A stretch of 64,000 bases of DNA from Mycobacterium pseudokansasii (GCF_900566075.1 NZ_UPHU01000001.1:5642325-5706324); one strand, 5' to 3'. Positions 53,957 through 63,755 are shown, counted from the first letter of the stretch. Notes: a model not told the origin generated them from the letters alone. Numbers and translations: made by a program.

Positions 53957-55176
53957 CGTGGGTCTCCGATCGGCCAGGGCCGCGCCAGCATCCGCAGCGC
54001 GGCGATGTCGACGCGGCTGTAGACCGCGGTGGTGGTCAGGCCCTGATGGCGCAGCGCCTGACCGATGTGCGGCAGCGGAACCCCGGCCCGCACCATCCGC
54101 ACCGCGGCCGTGTGCCGAAGCCGATGCGGCCCAACCGGACTCACACCAGCGCGCACGCACGCGCGGCGCACGATGCCGCCGACGGCTTCACGGGTGAGCG
54201 GATGAATCGGGGCGATGGCGGTGACGAACACCTCCCGCAGGTCGGTGGATGGTCGTCCGCGTTGCAGATAGCCGGTAACCGCGGCGCCGACGTCGGACGG
54301 TAGCGGCATCCGATCCATTCGGCCGCCCTTGCCGTGGACGACCAGTACACCTGCCCGCCAATCGATGTCGTCGAGCCGCAACCGGGCGACCTCACCGGCG
54401 CGTAGTCCCAGCCGCAACAGCACCACCAGCACCGCGTAGTCGCGGCGGCCGATCGGGCGGCGCCGATCGCACGCGTGCAGCAGCGCTGGCGCGTCGTGGT
54501 CGCCGATTCCTCGGGGCAGCAGTGACATCCGGCGACCGGTCGCGGCCAACGCCGCCGCCGAGAGGTCCGCATCGACGAGGCCCTGCAGATGGCAATACCG
54601 CAGCAGCGCTCTTACCGCGGCCACGTAGTACTGCACCCCACCCACCGACACCCGCCCGGCCTCGGCGGTGATCGCGTGGGTCACATCCGCCGCCCTTAGC
54701 GCACTCACCTTGCCGTCGATGGTGTAGTCGACCAGGAACCGCCGACCGCGAGCGATGTACGCCGTGATCGTGGACCGCGACAACACCCGCTCCGACGCGA
54801 GGTAACGCTCGAACCCGCCCAGCAGAGCCTCGACCCCATTCGACGGCGGACGTGGCGGCGGCGCGATCGGCGTGACATGTTGCGCGACAAGGAAGTCGAG
54901 CAGCGGCACCATCGCACGCCGGCCGCGGTGAAGCGTATAACCAGTCGCGCGGCGTGAGGCCAGGTACTCGACGACACATCCTTCGGTCAGATCCCGGCCC
55001 GACCAGCCGTGCTCGTCCAGCCAGCGACTCAAGTGCGCCAACAGCCGCAGCTGGTGCACCGCCGACAACTGCGTATATCCCAACTGCCGCAACTTATCCC
55101 GAAAGCCATCCGCGAACGGCGCGAGCGGACCCTCGAACCGAACGTCGGTGACCTTGCTGACCGGCTTGCCCATCAC
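53953..55176 (-). CDS. first tyrosine recombinase of the RIT element (RitA position)
   Basis: A 407-residue integrase, the longest of the trio, with an extra N-terminal region (MMGKPVSKVTDVRFEGPLAP). Catalytic motifs: Arg in LLRLGLRAGEVARLRLDDID, Lys in VVHGKGGRMDRMPL, HxxR in PHRLRHTAAVRMVRAGVPLP, and RHQGLTTTAVYSRVDI with the Tyr nucleophile; the usual His before it reads H in LRHQG. It is the first gene transcribed from the right end; the right-end repeats about 40 bp upstream may also serve as its operator. Confidence 0.92.
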   Translation of the reverse strand: MMGKPVSKVTDVRFEGPLAPFADGFRDKLRQLGYTQLSAVHQLRLLAHLSRWLDEHGWSGRDLTEGCVVEYLASRRATGYTLHRGRRAMVPLLDFLVAQHVTPIAPPPRPPSNGVEALLGGFERYLASERVLSRSTITAYIARGRRFLVDYTIDGKVSALRAADVTHAITAEAGRVSVGGVQYYVAAVRALLRYCHLQGLVDADLSAAALAATGRRMSLLPRGIGDHDAPALLHACDRRRPIGRRDYAVLVVLLRLGLRAGEVARLRLDDIDWRAGVLVVHGKGGRMDRMPLPSDVGAAVTGYLQRGRPSTDLREVFVTAIAPIHPLTREAVGGIVRRACVRAGVSPVGPHRLRHTAAVRMVRAGVPLPHIGQALRHQGLTTTAVYSRVDIAALRMLARPWPIGDPR

Positions 55177-56155
55177 ATCCTCCTTCGTCAGAAACCCGTC
55201 GAAGGAGATATCAGTCCTGATTATGCCGACAGTTCAACCCTTCTCACGTCGCTGACCAGCAGCTACCCAGAAACGTCGGCATAATCGTGAGGTCGGCATA
55301 ATCGAAGTCCAAACCTGTTACCTCATAAGGTATCTCATGAACCCCTGCTTTCAGTCCAGTCAGGATGTGGGTGTTTGCGTTGTTGCGCACGGTGCGGGTG
55401 AAGACCCAGCCGATATGTACATCGGTGAGGTTCAGGGTGCGGGCGAACTCACCCTTTAGTGTTGGGCCGCAATGCGCGACCGTATCGCCCTCGAAGAAAC
55501 CGGGTTCGTCTTCTACCTCATCACCTGCCTTACGGACCTTGACCGAATTCCGCAGCAGTGGTCAGGGTTTCGTCGTCGATACACCACTGATCTGGTCCTT
55601 GGCCTTCGCCGGCGCCAGATACCGGTCAATCGTCGCCGCGCTCATCTTCAGCAGCTCCTCACGCACGGCGAGGCTGTAACGGTCACGACCAAAACCCAAC
55701 TCGCCGTGGCGCTCTAGCCCATCGAGCTGGAGCCGCATCGAAGCAGCCAGATACTTCCCGCATTGGACCACCCGAGGCGGCCCAGACCCGCTGCAGCACC
55801 TTGAGCGCGTCGTAGGAATACTTTGAAGCCCTTGGCTTGCGTGGTCGCTTCGCGCTGCTGCGACCCGATCCCGGCGGCCGCATCGCCGCTGCGGTAAGCC
55901 TGCGCCGGGCGTTGTCGCGCGACCACCCAGTCACCTCGACCACCTGATCCAGAACCTTTCCCTTGTCCTTCTTCGCAGCTTTCACATAGCCCCTGGCGTA
56001 CCTGGTGGTGATCTCGGCACGAGACGACATCGACAACCCACTCTCCATGCCTCACGACGGTCACCGTTTCGCGGGCATTCTTAAGTGAGGCACCGAGGGT
56101 GTTTCGCGGGCAGTTTTCGTGAGTCAAGCCGGCCCCTTCACAACTGCGGCCGGTA

Positions 56156-56259
56156 GTGCCAGGCTGAAAGGTACGACGAAGGGCCGGATCAGATGCCGTA
56201 ACCGCTATGGCGGACCCTCGCGGGTTACGCCGACGCTAGCTTGGCACCCGGCCCTTCGC
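56156..56259. other. intergenic block with crossing inverted repeats
   Basis: GTGCCAGGCT (56156-56165) can pair with AGCTTGGCAC (56238-56247). CGAAGGGCCGG (56177-56187) can pair with CCGGCCCTTCG (56249-56259). CGTAACC (56197-56203) can pair with GGTTACG (56223-56229). The first two stems cross, a pseudoknot-like order. The rest of 56125-56468 shows no gene. Confidence 0.5.
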
Positions 56260-56468
56260 CTTCACAGCAGCCCGAACGAACGCCAGATGACCCACCAATC
56301 GTGTGAGGTCGCATAAGTCAGCATGGGCGCTCGGCACTCCTCACAGCACACCGCGCACTCCGGCCAGGTCTTCTAACGCCAGCAACCACCGGCGACAATG
56401 CCCCACGCACCAACCATGACTTGACACGACCTACAGCCAGCTAGCGCTCCCGGCATGGTATTTAGCTA

Positions 56469-56497
56469 TTAGCTTAATCTGGTCAAAGTTAAGCTAA
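56469..56497. promoter_or_regulatory. inverted repeat upstream of the SatD-family gene
   Basis: TTAGCTTAA (56469-56477) and TTAAGCTAA (56489-56497) are perfect inverted arms with 20-bp centre spacing, ending nine bases before the SatD start. It is probably an operator, perhaps for SatD's own C-terminal helix-turn-helix. Confidence 0.6.
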
Positions 56498-56506
56498 TAT
56501 CTTCAT

Positions 56507-57154
56507 ATGGGTGGCCTGAAGAATTGCGCTTCAGTTCGGGCCACGGTGATCGGCGACGTGGTCGGGTCTCGCCGTGCCGCTGACCGGTCGGCGCTGCATA
56601 GACGCGCTGCAACGGCTTTGCAGCAGGCCGCCGACGGCGCGATCGACGCACCGGCGTTCACCGTCGGCGACGAGTTCCAGGGCAGCTACCCTACTGTCGG
56701 CGCTGCCATCGACGCCGCGATGCGAGTGCGGTTGCTGCTGGCCCCCGAGGTCGACGTCCGTTTCGGGATCGGGTGGGGCGCGGTCACCATCCTCGACGCG
56801 GACGCCGGGATCCAGGACGGCCCGGCGTGGTGGGCAGCTCGAGACGCCATCAGGTATACCGCTGACATCCAGCAGCGGCCCGGCTTTGCGCTGGTACGGA
56901 CCACATTTCGGGCGCCCGATGACGCCCGCTCCGACGTCGCGGCGGTCAACGCGGCCCTGATTTGTCGGGACCATCTGCTTGGATCGCTCGATGAAAGGTC
57001 ATTGCGGATTGTGAGGGGCTTGATGGACGGGCTGACCAAGAAGGAACTCGCCGTAGCCGAGGGTATCAGCGCGTCGGCGGTGTCCCAGCGCGCAAGCCGT
57101 GACGGCTTGGACCTGATTATCCTTGCGTCCCAATATCTCCGGAGGATCACGTGA
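56507..57154 (+). CDS. SatD-family protein with C-terminal helix-turn-helix
   Basis: A 215-residue protein. The N terminus has the SatD signature ATVIGDVVGSRRAADRSALH, then FTVGDEFQGSYPTVGAAIDA and VRFGIGWGAVTILDADAGIQ, a nucleotide-cyclase-like fold. The end (DGLTKKELAVAEGISASAVSQRASRDGLD) is a LuxR/sigma-like helix-turn-helix. It overlaps the next gene by four bases (ATCACGTGA region; GTG 57151). SatD proteins are of unknown function. The gene is intact, while its membrane partner is broken. Confidence 0.85.
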   Translation: MGGLKNCASVRATVIGDVVGSRRAADRSALHRRAATALQQAADGAIDAPAFTVGDEFQGSYPTVGAAIDAAMRVRLLLAPEVDVRFGIGWGAVTILDADAGIQDGPAWWAARDAIRYTADIQQRPGFALVRTTFRAPDDARSDVAAVNAALICRDHLLGSLDERSLRIVRGLMDGLTKKELAVAEGISASAVSQRASRDGLDLIILASQYLRRIT

Positions 57155-57892
57155 GCGCCGTCGCCGTTCTGCTGATCGCCGTTGGCATCGCCGACGGCTG
57201 GCGGCGGTTATCGAGGGCGGTGTGGCCGCCGCTGGTCACCGGACCGGTGGTAATCGTGGCCTGTGCGGCGGTGTGCGGGCTATGGCACGCCCGCGACATC
57301 GTGCCCCTGGGGTTGGCGGCGCTGGCGGCGGTGGCCTGGGAAATGTTGTGCCTGCGCAGCGAGCACACCGGTGGGCACCAGCGTCCTGCGCTGGCCGTCA
57401 TGGTCGTCGCGCTTGCGGTGTTGATCATCCTGTCCGGGTTGGGATCTCACGCGGGTGGCCTCGCCGCCCGCTGGGCTCACTGGGTGGCCCTGCCGTTGGG
57501 CACCGTTACGCCTACCCGGCTACTGATGGTCGTCGGCGTGGTGCTGCTCCAGCTGGCGACCGGCAATCAGTTGATCCGCTTAGTGCTCGGCGCGGTGGGA
57601 GCCGTGCGTCCGGCAGGTCAGCCGCAGCCCTCGGACAAGCTGAAGGGCGGCCGGCTGCTGGGTCCCATGGAGCGCCTGCTGATCCTCAGCCTTGGCCTGG
57701 GAGGGCAGGTGGGAGGCCGCCGGGGCGGTCGTTGCGGCGAAGGGTCTCATTCGGTTTCCCGAGCTGAGCGCGCAGAAGGGCCGCAATGGCCAGGTTGGCA
57801 TCGACGAGGTGACCGAATACTTCTAGGTGGGCAGCTTCGCGAGTTGGTTGCTAGCTCTCGCGGGTATGGCCTTGATCCTGGCCACGCGCTAA
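57151..57892 (+). pseudogene. SatD-linked membrane protein with a frameshift and a nonsense codon
   Basis: From GTG 57151 the frame reads MSAVAVLLIAVGIADGWRRL with about five membrane helices (VTGPVVIVACAAVCGLW, LAVMVVALAVLIILSGL, TRLLMVVGVVLLQLA) to LLILSLGLGGQVG near 57715. The expected continuation lies in another frame (AAGAVVAAKGLIRFPELSAQ ... DEVTEYF). It is then stopped by TAG at about 57825 and resumes VGSFASWLLALAGMALILAT, ending TAA 57890. This is a recent two-hit pseudogene. Confidence 0.75.
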
Positions 57893-57941
57893 CCGGTTGA
57901 CACTGACGCGTTGACGCGTAGCGGTTTTCACGCTCGGCGGC

Positions 57942-58807
57942 TCATGGGCGCCGGCCGGCTGCCTGCAGGGCCGTAACCACGCGGCCGACGAACGTGCCCT
58001 GCCGATTACGCAGCAGCTGGCTAGTGACCCGGATAATCGTCCAGCCCAGATCAAGCAATGCGGTATAGCGGTCGATGTCCCGGTCGCGCTGCGCGGGGTC
58101 AGTCCAGTGCTGCGGCCCGTCGTACTCGATGCCGACCCGCAACTGGTCATAACCCATATCGATGCGGGCCACGACGTCCCCGTACTCGTCGAACACTCGG
58201 AGGTGTTTGCGGTCTCCGCAGGCCTGCGTCGATCAGCACCAACCGGGTTCGCGTCTCCTGCGGGGACTCCGCGCCGCCGTCGACCAGGGGCAGCACCCGC
58301 CGGAGCCGAACCAGACCCCGCGCGCCCGGATGGTCGGCGATGACGGCCGCCACCTCGGTGACCTTGACTTCGGTCGCGTTGGCCAGCGCGTCGAGCCGTT
58401 GCACTGCCCACAGCCGGGTTGCCGTGCGCCGCCCGATGTCGAAGGCCGTACGGGCGGGGTTGGTGACCGGGATTCCGGCGACCGTCAGCATCTGGTGGGA
58501 AGCACCATCTCCGTATGCACGGTAATACCAGCCGGGGCCCGTCGATTGTCATGCGCCAACTCGGCCGGCGCCCGCGGGTCCACCCACTTCGCGCCGAGTA
58601 ACGCCGCCGCCGAATTGCCGGCGCCACCGTGCGCCGCCGCGACCACAGCCATGCCCCGTGTGCGCGCTGGCCCGCGGTCAGCTCGATGCCGGACGGGACG
58701 TAGACGCCCGGGTAGACGCATTCGTACATCGCGCGCATGGCCCGCTCCGGAATGGCCGCCGCGGCCAATGCCTCCGCACCCAGGAACGGCCAACCGAGTT
58801 CGCTCAT
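57942..58807 (-). pseudogene. decayed DUF559 paralogue (Rv3555c position)
   Basis: The start at 58807 reads MSELGWPFLGAEALAAAAIP ... GAWLWSRRR. The frame is then lost several times. Other frames give LTVAGIPVTNPARTAFDIGR ... VLPLVDGGAESPQETRTRLV and VRVGIEYDGPQHWTDPAQRD ... LGWTIIRV. These align in order with the intact DUF559 protein at 19095-19934. It occupies the place of Rv3555c in M. tuberculosis, which I think is of the same family. The stretch 58808-59016 holds no recognisable gene. Confidence 0.72.
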
Positions 58808-59016
58808 GGGGCGAATGCTGACAGCACCCACCGACAGCCCGCCGACCGTGCATTGCGCGACGCGACACACCGAGAAAGCGTCGTCTGGTTCACACTCGGC
58901 GCCGCGAAGTTGAGGTCTCGCGGAGCAGACCTTTGCCGCGCGGCTGAGAATGACGATTTTCGCCTATGCCCGAAGTAGCGCGGCGGCTGCACCGGCAACC
59001 TCGGGCACCCCGGAGG

Positions 59017-60165
59017 TTAGAGGCGCTCGATGATCGTCACGTTGGCCGTGCCGCCGCCCTCGCACACGGTCTGCAACCCATAGCGACCACCGACGCGCTC
59101 GAGCTCGTTGAGCATGGTGGTGAATAGCTTTGCGCCGGTGGCTCCCAAAGGATGACCCAGCGCGATCGCACCGCCGTTCGGATTGACCTTCTCCGGGTCG
59201 GCCTTGATTTCCTTGAGCCAGGCCAAGACAACCGGCGCGAACGCCTCGTTGATTTCCACGACGTCGATGTCGTCGATGGAAAGCCCGGTCTTCTCCAGCG
59301 CATAACGGGTGGCCGGAATCGGGCCTGTCAGCATGAACACCGGATCGGCACCGCGTGCACTGATGTGGTGAATGCGCGCCCGCGGGGTCAAGTTGTGGTC
59401 CTTGACGGCTCGCTCGGAGGCGAGAAGCACCGCGCTGGCGCCGTCGGAGATCTGGCTGGCCAGCGCGGCGGTAAGCCGGCCGCCGTCGACGAGGGTCGGC
59501 AGTCCGGCCATTTTTTCCAGCGATGTCTCACGAGGTCCCTCGTCCAGGCGGAAGTCGCCCACCGCCACGATCTCGTTGTCGAAATGCCCTGCCCTGATTG
59601 CGGATAGCGCGTGCTCGTGGCTGCTGAGCGCGAACTGCTCCATCTCCTCACGGGACAGGTTCCACCGCTCGGCGATCATTTCGGCGCCGCGGAACTGCGA
59701 GATCTCCTCGTCGCCGTAGCGGTGCTGCCACCCCTTCGACTCGGCAGTCGGCGAGCTGAAACCGAACTGCTTGCCGACCTCCATGGCCGAAGAGATCGGG
59801 ATCTGACTCATGTTCTGGATTCCGCCGGCCACGATGATGTCGGCCGTCTGCGCCATAATCGCTTGTGCGCCAAAGGAAATCGCCTGCTGACTGGAGCCGC
59901 ATTGCCGGTCGACGGTGACGCCGGGAACCTCTTCCGGATACCCCGCGGCCAGCCACGCCAGCCGGCCGATGTTGCCGGCCTGTCCGCCGACGGCGTCCAC
60001 ACAACCGACGATCACATCCTCGACCGCGCCCGGGTCGACGTCGACGCGCTCGAACAGGCCTCGGAATACGCCCGCCCCCAGGTCGAGCGGATGCACGCCT
60101 GCGAGTGCTCCGTTGCGCTTACCGACCGCTGTCCGCACGGCCTCAACGACGTAAGCCTCCGGCAT
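59017..60165 (-). CDS. fadA6: thiolase FadA6
   Basis: A 382-residue thiolase. The nucleophile is in VTVDRQCGSSQQAISFGAQ; the His motif is [20 protein letters not shown]; and the second Cys is in TVCEGGGTANVTIIERL. FadA6 performs thiolytic steps in the last stage of C/D-ring (HIP) degradation. It starts at ATG 60165, overlapping the end of kstR2 region by a few bases (the kstR2 stop is at 60167), so the two are one operon under the KstR2 site at 60785. Confidence 0.95.
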   Translation of the reverse strand: MPEAYVVEAVRTAVGKRNGALAGVHPLDLGAGVFRGLFERVDVDPGAVEDVIVGCVDAVGGQAGNIGRLAWLAAGYPEEVPGVTVDRQCGSSQQAISFGAQAIMAQTADIIVAGGIQNMSQIPISSAMEVGKQFGFSSPTAESKGWQHRYGDEEISQFRGAEMIAERWNLSREEMEQFALSSHEHALSAIRAGHFDNEIVAVGDFRLDEGPRETSLEKMAGLPTLVDGGRLTAALASQISDGASAVLLASERAVKDHNLTPRARIHHISARGADPVFMLTGPIPATRYALEKTGLSIDDIDVVEINEAFAPVVLAWLKEIKADPEKVNPNGGAIALGHPLGATGAKLFTTMLNELERVGGRYGLQTVCEGGGTANVTIIERL

Positions 60166-60166
60166 G

Positions 60167-60769
60167 TCATACTCCTTCTTTCGTGATCCCGCCAAGAACG
60201 ATGGCGAGGTATTTCTGGCCCACCTGCTCGGCGGTGAGCGGTCCGCCGGGCTGATACCAGCGCACCGATACCCAGGTGGTGTCCCGGATGAAGCGGTACA
60301 CCAAGTCGACGTCGAGGTCGGGCCGAAAGTAGCCCTCCGCGATGCCTTGCTTGAGCACCTCCACCCACATCTTCCGTTGCTGCTTGTTGCGGTCCTCGAG
60401 ATAGGAGAACCGGGGCTGCGACGACAGTCGCTGGGCTTCGTCCTGGTAGATGACGACTTGGGCGTGCCGGTGCTCGATCGCTTCGAACGACGCCATGAAG
60501 AGCCCCTTGAACCGTTCCAGCGGATTGGGCTCGGTGTCCACGATTTCGCGGTAACGATTAAACAGCCAGTCGAGGAACCCGCGCAGCAGTTCGTCGACCA
60601 TCTCCTCCTTGGAGGAAAAATGGTGATACAGGCTGCCGGAGAGGATGCCGGCACCGTCGGCGATGTCGCGCACGGTGGTGGCGCGCAGGCCGCGCTCGGC
60701 GAACATCGCCGCGGCGAGCTCCAGCAACTCGTCTCGCCGGCTAATAGCCTGACTGGCCACTCGGTCCAT
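60167..60769 (-). CDS. kstR2: TetR-family repressor KstR2
   Basis: A 200-residue TetR regulator, exactly the length of Rv3557c. The helix-turn-helix is LLELAAAMFAERGLRATTVR and DIADGAGILSGSLYHHFSSK. The ligand-binding domain follows (HRHAQVVIYQDEAQRLSSQP, WVSVRWYQPGGPLTAEQVGQ). It represses the HIP genes until HIP-CoA binds. A KstR2 operator lies 16 bp upstream of its start, implying autoregulation. It is co-transcribed with fadA6. Confidence 0.96.
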   Translation of the reverse strand: MDRVASQAISRRDELLELAAAMFAERGLRATTVRDIADGAGILSGSLYHHFSSKEEMVDELLRGFLDWLFNRYREIVDTEPNPLERFKGLFMASFEAIEHRHAQVVIYQDEAQRLSSQPRFSYLEDRNKQQRKMWVEVLKQGIAEGYFRPDLDVDLVYRFIRDTTWVSVRWYQPGGPLTAEQVGQKYLAIVLGGITKEGV

Positions 60770-60784
60770 CCGATCAGACTATCA

Positions 60785-60798
60785 ACCAAGCGCTTGCT
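60785..60798. promoter_or_regulatory. KstR2 operator upstream of kstR2
   Basis: ACCAAGCGCTTGCT matches AnCAAGnnCTTGnT, 16 bp before the kstR2 start. It is expected to mediate autoregulation. Confidence 0.87.
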
Positions 60799-60828
60799 CG
60801 GCCACCGAGGTGCGCGCGGCCCTCGGTC

Positions 60829-61185
60829 GGGAATTCGGGCGACAACAACACGGGCTTCTGGCATTCGGGCAATGTCAACACCGGCTTCGGGTCGACCACC
60901 GACACCGGCCTGCCGAACTCGGGCTCCAACAACACCGGAACCGGGAGCTCCGGCTTCTTCAATACCGCCACCGGCGGCGGTACAGCGGGCCGTATGTCGG
61001 GCTTCTTCAACACGGCCAGCGGCGGCACCGGACAGAGCGGCGTGACCTCGGGCATCGGAAACACCGGCATCCCCGGAGTCCTGGGTCCCACGATCAGCGG
61101 CAGGAACTCCGGCTTCTTCAACGTGGGCACTGCCGTATCGGGCATCTTCAATCTCAGCCGGCTGTTGCCACAACTCAGCCGGTAA
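60829..61185 (+). pseudogene. 3' fragment of a PPE-MPTR gene
   Basis: An open frame without start encodes NSGDNNTGFWHSGNVNTGFG ... SGFFNTASGGTGQSGVTSGI and ends FNLSRLLPQLSR-stop at 61183. These are the MPTR repeats (NxGxGNxG, SGFFN) and C-terminal tail of a PPE-MPTR protein. The tail resembles that of the complete PPE gene just downstream ([13 protein letters not shown]). The 5' end is lost 30 bp from the KstR2 operator, so the deletion ended beside the kstR2 promoter. The stretch 61186-61449 holds the presumed promoter of the next gene; nothing else is recognisable. Confidence 0.8.
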
Positions 61186-61449
61186 ACTGGCGCCTTGCCG
61201 CGGTTTCTCCTGGGCCGCAATGACTTAACGCCATCACACCGGCGCTGGCGCCCAGAAAACCCGGAGCGCCGTTACCGGCCCACAGCGCCGCGCGCGTCGA
61301 TCTCGCCGATCAACGACCCAACGCCGGCCGCCTTTGCCTGGAAACCCCTTCTCCACCGCACAATTGGCGTAGCATCCGTGAATTGCTCGATTCCATTAGG
61401 GTATCGGTCGCGTCGGGGGCGGCCGAGTGGAAACGTGTTGGAGGTCGAC

Positions 61450-63105
61450 ATGGTCAGTTTTCCGATGCTGCCGCCGGAGATCAATTCGTTGCTGATGTTC
61501 GACGGTGCCGGCTCAGCGCCGATGTTGCAGGCGGCGACAGCGTGGGGCGGGTTGGCCGATGAGCTTGGGGCAGCTGCGGATTCGTTTACGTCGGTGACCT
61601 CGCGGCTGGTCGGTCAGGCTTGGCAGGGCCCGGCGTCGGCGGCGATGGCGGCCACGGCCGCGCCGTACGCGGGGTGGCTGAGCGCGGCGTCGGCGCAGGC
61701 TGCCGGAGCAGCGTCGCAGGCCCAGGCGGTGGCCGGCGCATTCGAAGCGGCGCGGGCCGCGACGATTCATCCGCTGGCGGTGGCGGCCAACCGCAATTCG
61801 TTCGTGCAGCTGGTGCGGTCGAATTTCCTGGGGCTCTTCGCGCCGGCGATCGCCGCCGCCGAGGCGCAGTACGAGGAGATGTGGGCCGCCGACGTCTCGG
61901 CGATGACGGGCTATCAGGCCGGCGCGGCGGCGGCGGCCGCCGGGTTGAACCCCTTCGAGCAGTTGCTGGCGCTGTTACCCAACATCGGCATCGGCAACAA
62001 GGGCGGCACCGGCAACATCGGCAGCGGCAACACCGGCACCGCCAACGTCGGTAACGGAAACACCGGCAGCGGAAACGTCGGCAGCGGCAATGGCAACTCC
62101 GCCATCGTGAGCAGCGGAAACATCGGCAACGGAAACCAGGGCAACAACAACTTCGGCAGCGGGAACTTCGGCAACGAAAACATCGGCTTCGGCAACACCG
62201 GCGATTCGAGTACCAGCTCAAATCCCGGTGTGAACCTGGGCATGGGCAACTTCGGAAACGGAAACGTCGGCGTCGGAAACATCGGCAACGAGAACATCGG
62301 CGGCGGCAATACCGGTGTCGGAAACCTCGGCGCTGGCAACAACGGGATCCGCAACTTCGGCTTCGGAAACACCGGTAACAACAACATGGGGATCGGGCTC
62401 ACCGGCAATAATCAGGTCGGCATCAACCTGCCCGGCCTGCTGAACTCCGGCAGCGGCAACATCGGCATCGGCAACTCCGGTACCAACAACATCGGCTTCT
62501 TCAACTCCGGCAACGGCAACGTGGGCATCTTCAACGCGAGCCCGACGCCATCCACCAGCCCAGGCAACTTCGGCATCGGAAACGCAGGCGTCGGCAACGT
62601 CGGCCTTTTCAACTCCTACATCGGCAACTTCGGCCTCGGCAACAGCGGCTTGCTGAACACCGGCCTCTTCAACTCGGGTGAATTGAACACCGGCTTCGAG
62701 AACGGCGGGACCCTCAACACGGGCTCGTGGAATTCGGGCGACGGCAACACCGGCTCCGGCAACTCGGGCGAGACCAACACAGGTTTCTGGAATTCGGGCG
62801 ATGTGAACACCAGCATCGGGTCGACCACCGACAGCGGCCTGGTCAACTCCGGTTTCAACAACACCGGCGATGGTGTCTCGGGCTTCTTCAACTCTGCGAC
62901 CGGCACTGCCGCCGGCGCCATCTCGGGCTTCTTCAACCAGGCCAGCGGAGGATCATTATTCAACGGTGCTATCTCCGGCATTGGGAACGCCGGCGTCCCG
63001 AGTACGGGCCCCACGGTGAGCGGCTTCGACACTGGCTTCTTCAACACCGGCACCGCTCTGTCGGGCTTGTTCAACATCGACCAACTGTTGAAACAACTGA
63101 CGTAG
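61450..63105 (+). CDS. PPE-MPTR protein (PPE64/Rv3558-like)
   Basis: A 551-residue protein. The PPE domain [20 protein letters not shown] to about residue 180 includes WQGPAS and [20 protein letters not shown]. It is followed by MPTR pentapeptides ([20 protein letters not shown]) and a C-terminal SGFFN...GLFN region. Length equals M. tuberculosis PPE64 (552 aa). ATG 61450 has GGAGG six bases upstream. It is exported by an ESX system and surface-associated by family knowledge; the role is unknown. Confidence 0.92.
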   Translation: MVSFPMLPPEINSLLMFDGAGSAPMLQAATAWGGLADELGAAADSFTSVTSRLVGQAWQGPASAAMAATAAPYAGWLSAASAQAAGAASQAQAVAGAFEAARAATIHPLAVAANRNSFVQLVRSNFLGLFAPAIAAAEAQYEEMWAADVSAMTGYQAGAAAAAAGLNPFEQLLALLPNIGIGNKGGTGNIGSGNTGTANVGNGNTGSGNVGSGNGNSAIVSSGNIGNGNQGNNNFGSGNFGNENIGFGNTGDSSTSSNPGVNLGMGNFGNGNVGVGNIGNENIGGGNTGVGNLGAGNNGIRNFGFGNTGNNNMGIGLTGNNQVGINLPGLLNSGSGNIGIGNSGTNNIGFFNSGNGNVGIFNASPTPSTSPGNFGIGNAGVGNVGLFNSYIGNFGLGNSGLLNTGLFNSGELNTGFENGGTLNTGSWNSGDGNTGSGNSGETNTGFWNSGDVNTSIGSTTDSGLVNSGFNNTGDGVSGFFNSATGTAAGAISGFFNQASGGSLFNGAISGIGNAGVPSTGPTVSGFDTGFFNTGTALSGLFNIDQLLKQLT

Positions 63106-63184
63106 CCGGACAGATCGGCCGGGCATCCCGAATCGGCTATCGGCGCGCAGGGTCGTGGTGATTCGAGATGACTTATCCGCGTGG

Positions 63185-63282
63185 CAGTACGAGGTGACGC
63201 GGGCGGCCGGCGTCTCGGCGATGATTGGCTATCAGGCCGGTGCGGCGACAGCGGGCTGAACCCTTCGAGCACTGCTACAAGA
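63185..63282 (+). pseudogene. short PPE-gene fragment copied from the preceding gene
   Basis: The sequence QYEVTRAAGVSAMIGYQAGA followed by a stop matches [20 protein letters not shown] of the PPE gene at 61868-61950, and the next bases (GAACCCTTCGAGCA) match its NPFEQL codons. Only about 100 bp remain. The stretch 63283-63755 contains no gene that I recognise. Confidence 0.6.
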
Positions 63283-63755
63283 CGCGGAACGCAGCCTCTT
63301 CGAGACATGGCTTGGCTGCGAGCGGTTGTGGGGCTGTGCCCCGGTGTGGGAGAGGGAAATCGCGTGCTGGTGCGGTTGGATCGGTGGCTGAAGGCACCGA
63401 CTGTGCGCTGATGGCGCCGAGTGTGCGGTGGCGGCGCCGACTGCGTCGTGAGGGCGGCCGATCGTGGACATTCCCGCCCTACCTACACAGTCAAAGCCGT
63501 CACCGCGCACTCGATACGACGGCCACGACCGCCGATACGGTCAGCACGTGCGACATACCCCGATCGCCTTCCATCACAAGCGGTTTGAGCGAAGGCGCGG
63601 TATCGGCGTGCCGATAACGAAGCCAAGGTGTGCCGAAGTCTGAGCCAGGCATCCAAGGCTGCGGAAGAAGACATCGTTGACCAGTAGCATTCGTGATCAC
63701 CATGAATTTCCGAGTGAGACAGGCCAAGGCAATACCTCTCCCGATCACCAACCGC

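Larger units (their letters stand above)
51955..55306 (-). mobile_element. RIT (recombinase-in-trio) element
   Basis: A 3.35-kb element with 31-bp perfect inverted repeats at 51955-51985 and 55276-55306. Each repeat contains two direct copies of CGATTATGCCGA. A further inverted copy lies inside each end (TCGGCATAATCA at 52032-52043; TGATTATGCCGA at 55218-55229). Three overlapping tyrosine recombinase genes fill it. It is inserted at the DNGTEF codons of the host transposase. Confidence 0.87.
51399..56048 (-). pseudogene. integrase-core (rve) transposase, broken in three ways
   Basis: The start at 56048 reads MESGLSMSSRAEITTRYARG ... RVWAASGGP. A one-base insertion near 55765 shifts to CGKYLAASMRLQLDGLERHG. 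An in-frame TGA at 55562 follows STTKP. The frame then continues DEPGFFEGDTVAHCGPTLKG ... PYEVTGLDFD, where the RIT element enters. After it, DNGTEFLNKAVIKWAAEMEI ... KGIRTKAG ends at 51399. GDTVAH and DNGTEF are the integrase Asp motifs; the Glu is in KKNDQATIESKNN. So: a frameshift, a nonsense codon and an insertion. Confidence 0.78.
51330..56124 (-). mobile_element. integrase-core insertion sequence split by a RIT element
   Basis: The ends are inverted repeats of about 65 bp, each with two direct copies of a motif like TGCCTCAnnTTAAnAATGCC followed by CG(C/T)GAAACGG. Left copies lie at 51330-51357 and 51364-51392; right copies at 56061-56090 and 56100-56124 (inverted). One transposase gene on the minus strand fills the element, interrupted at 51955-55306. 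Confidence 0.75.
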
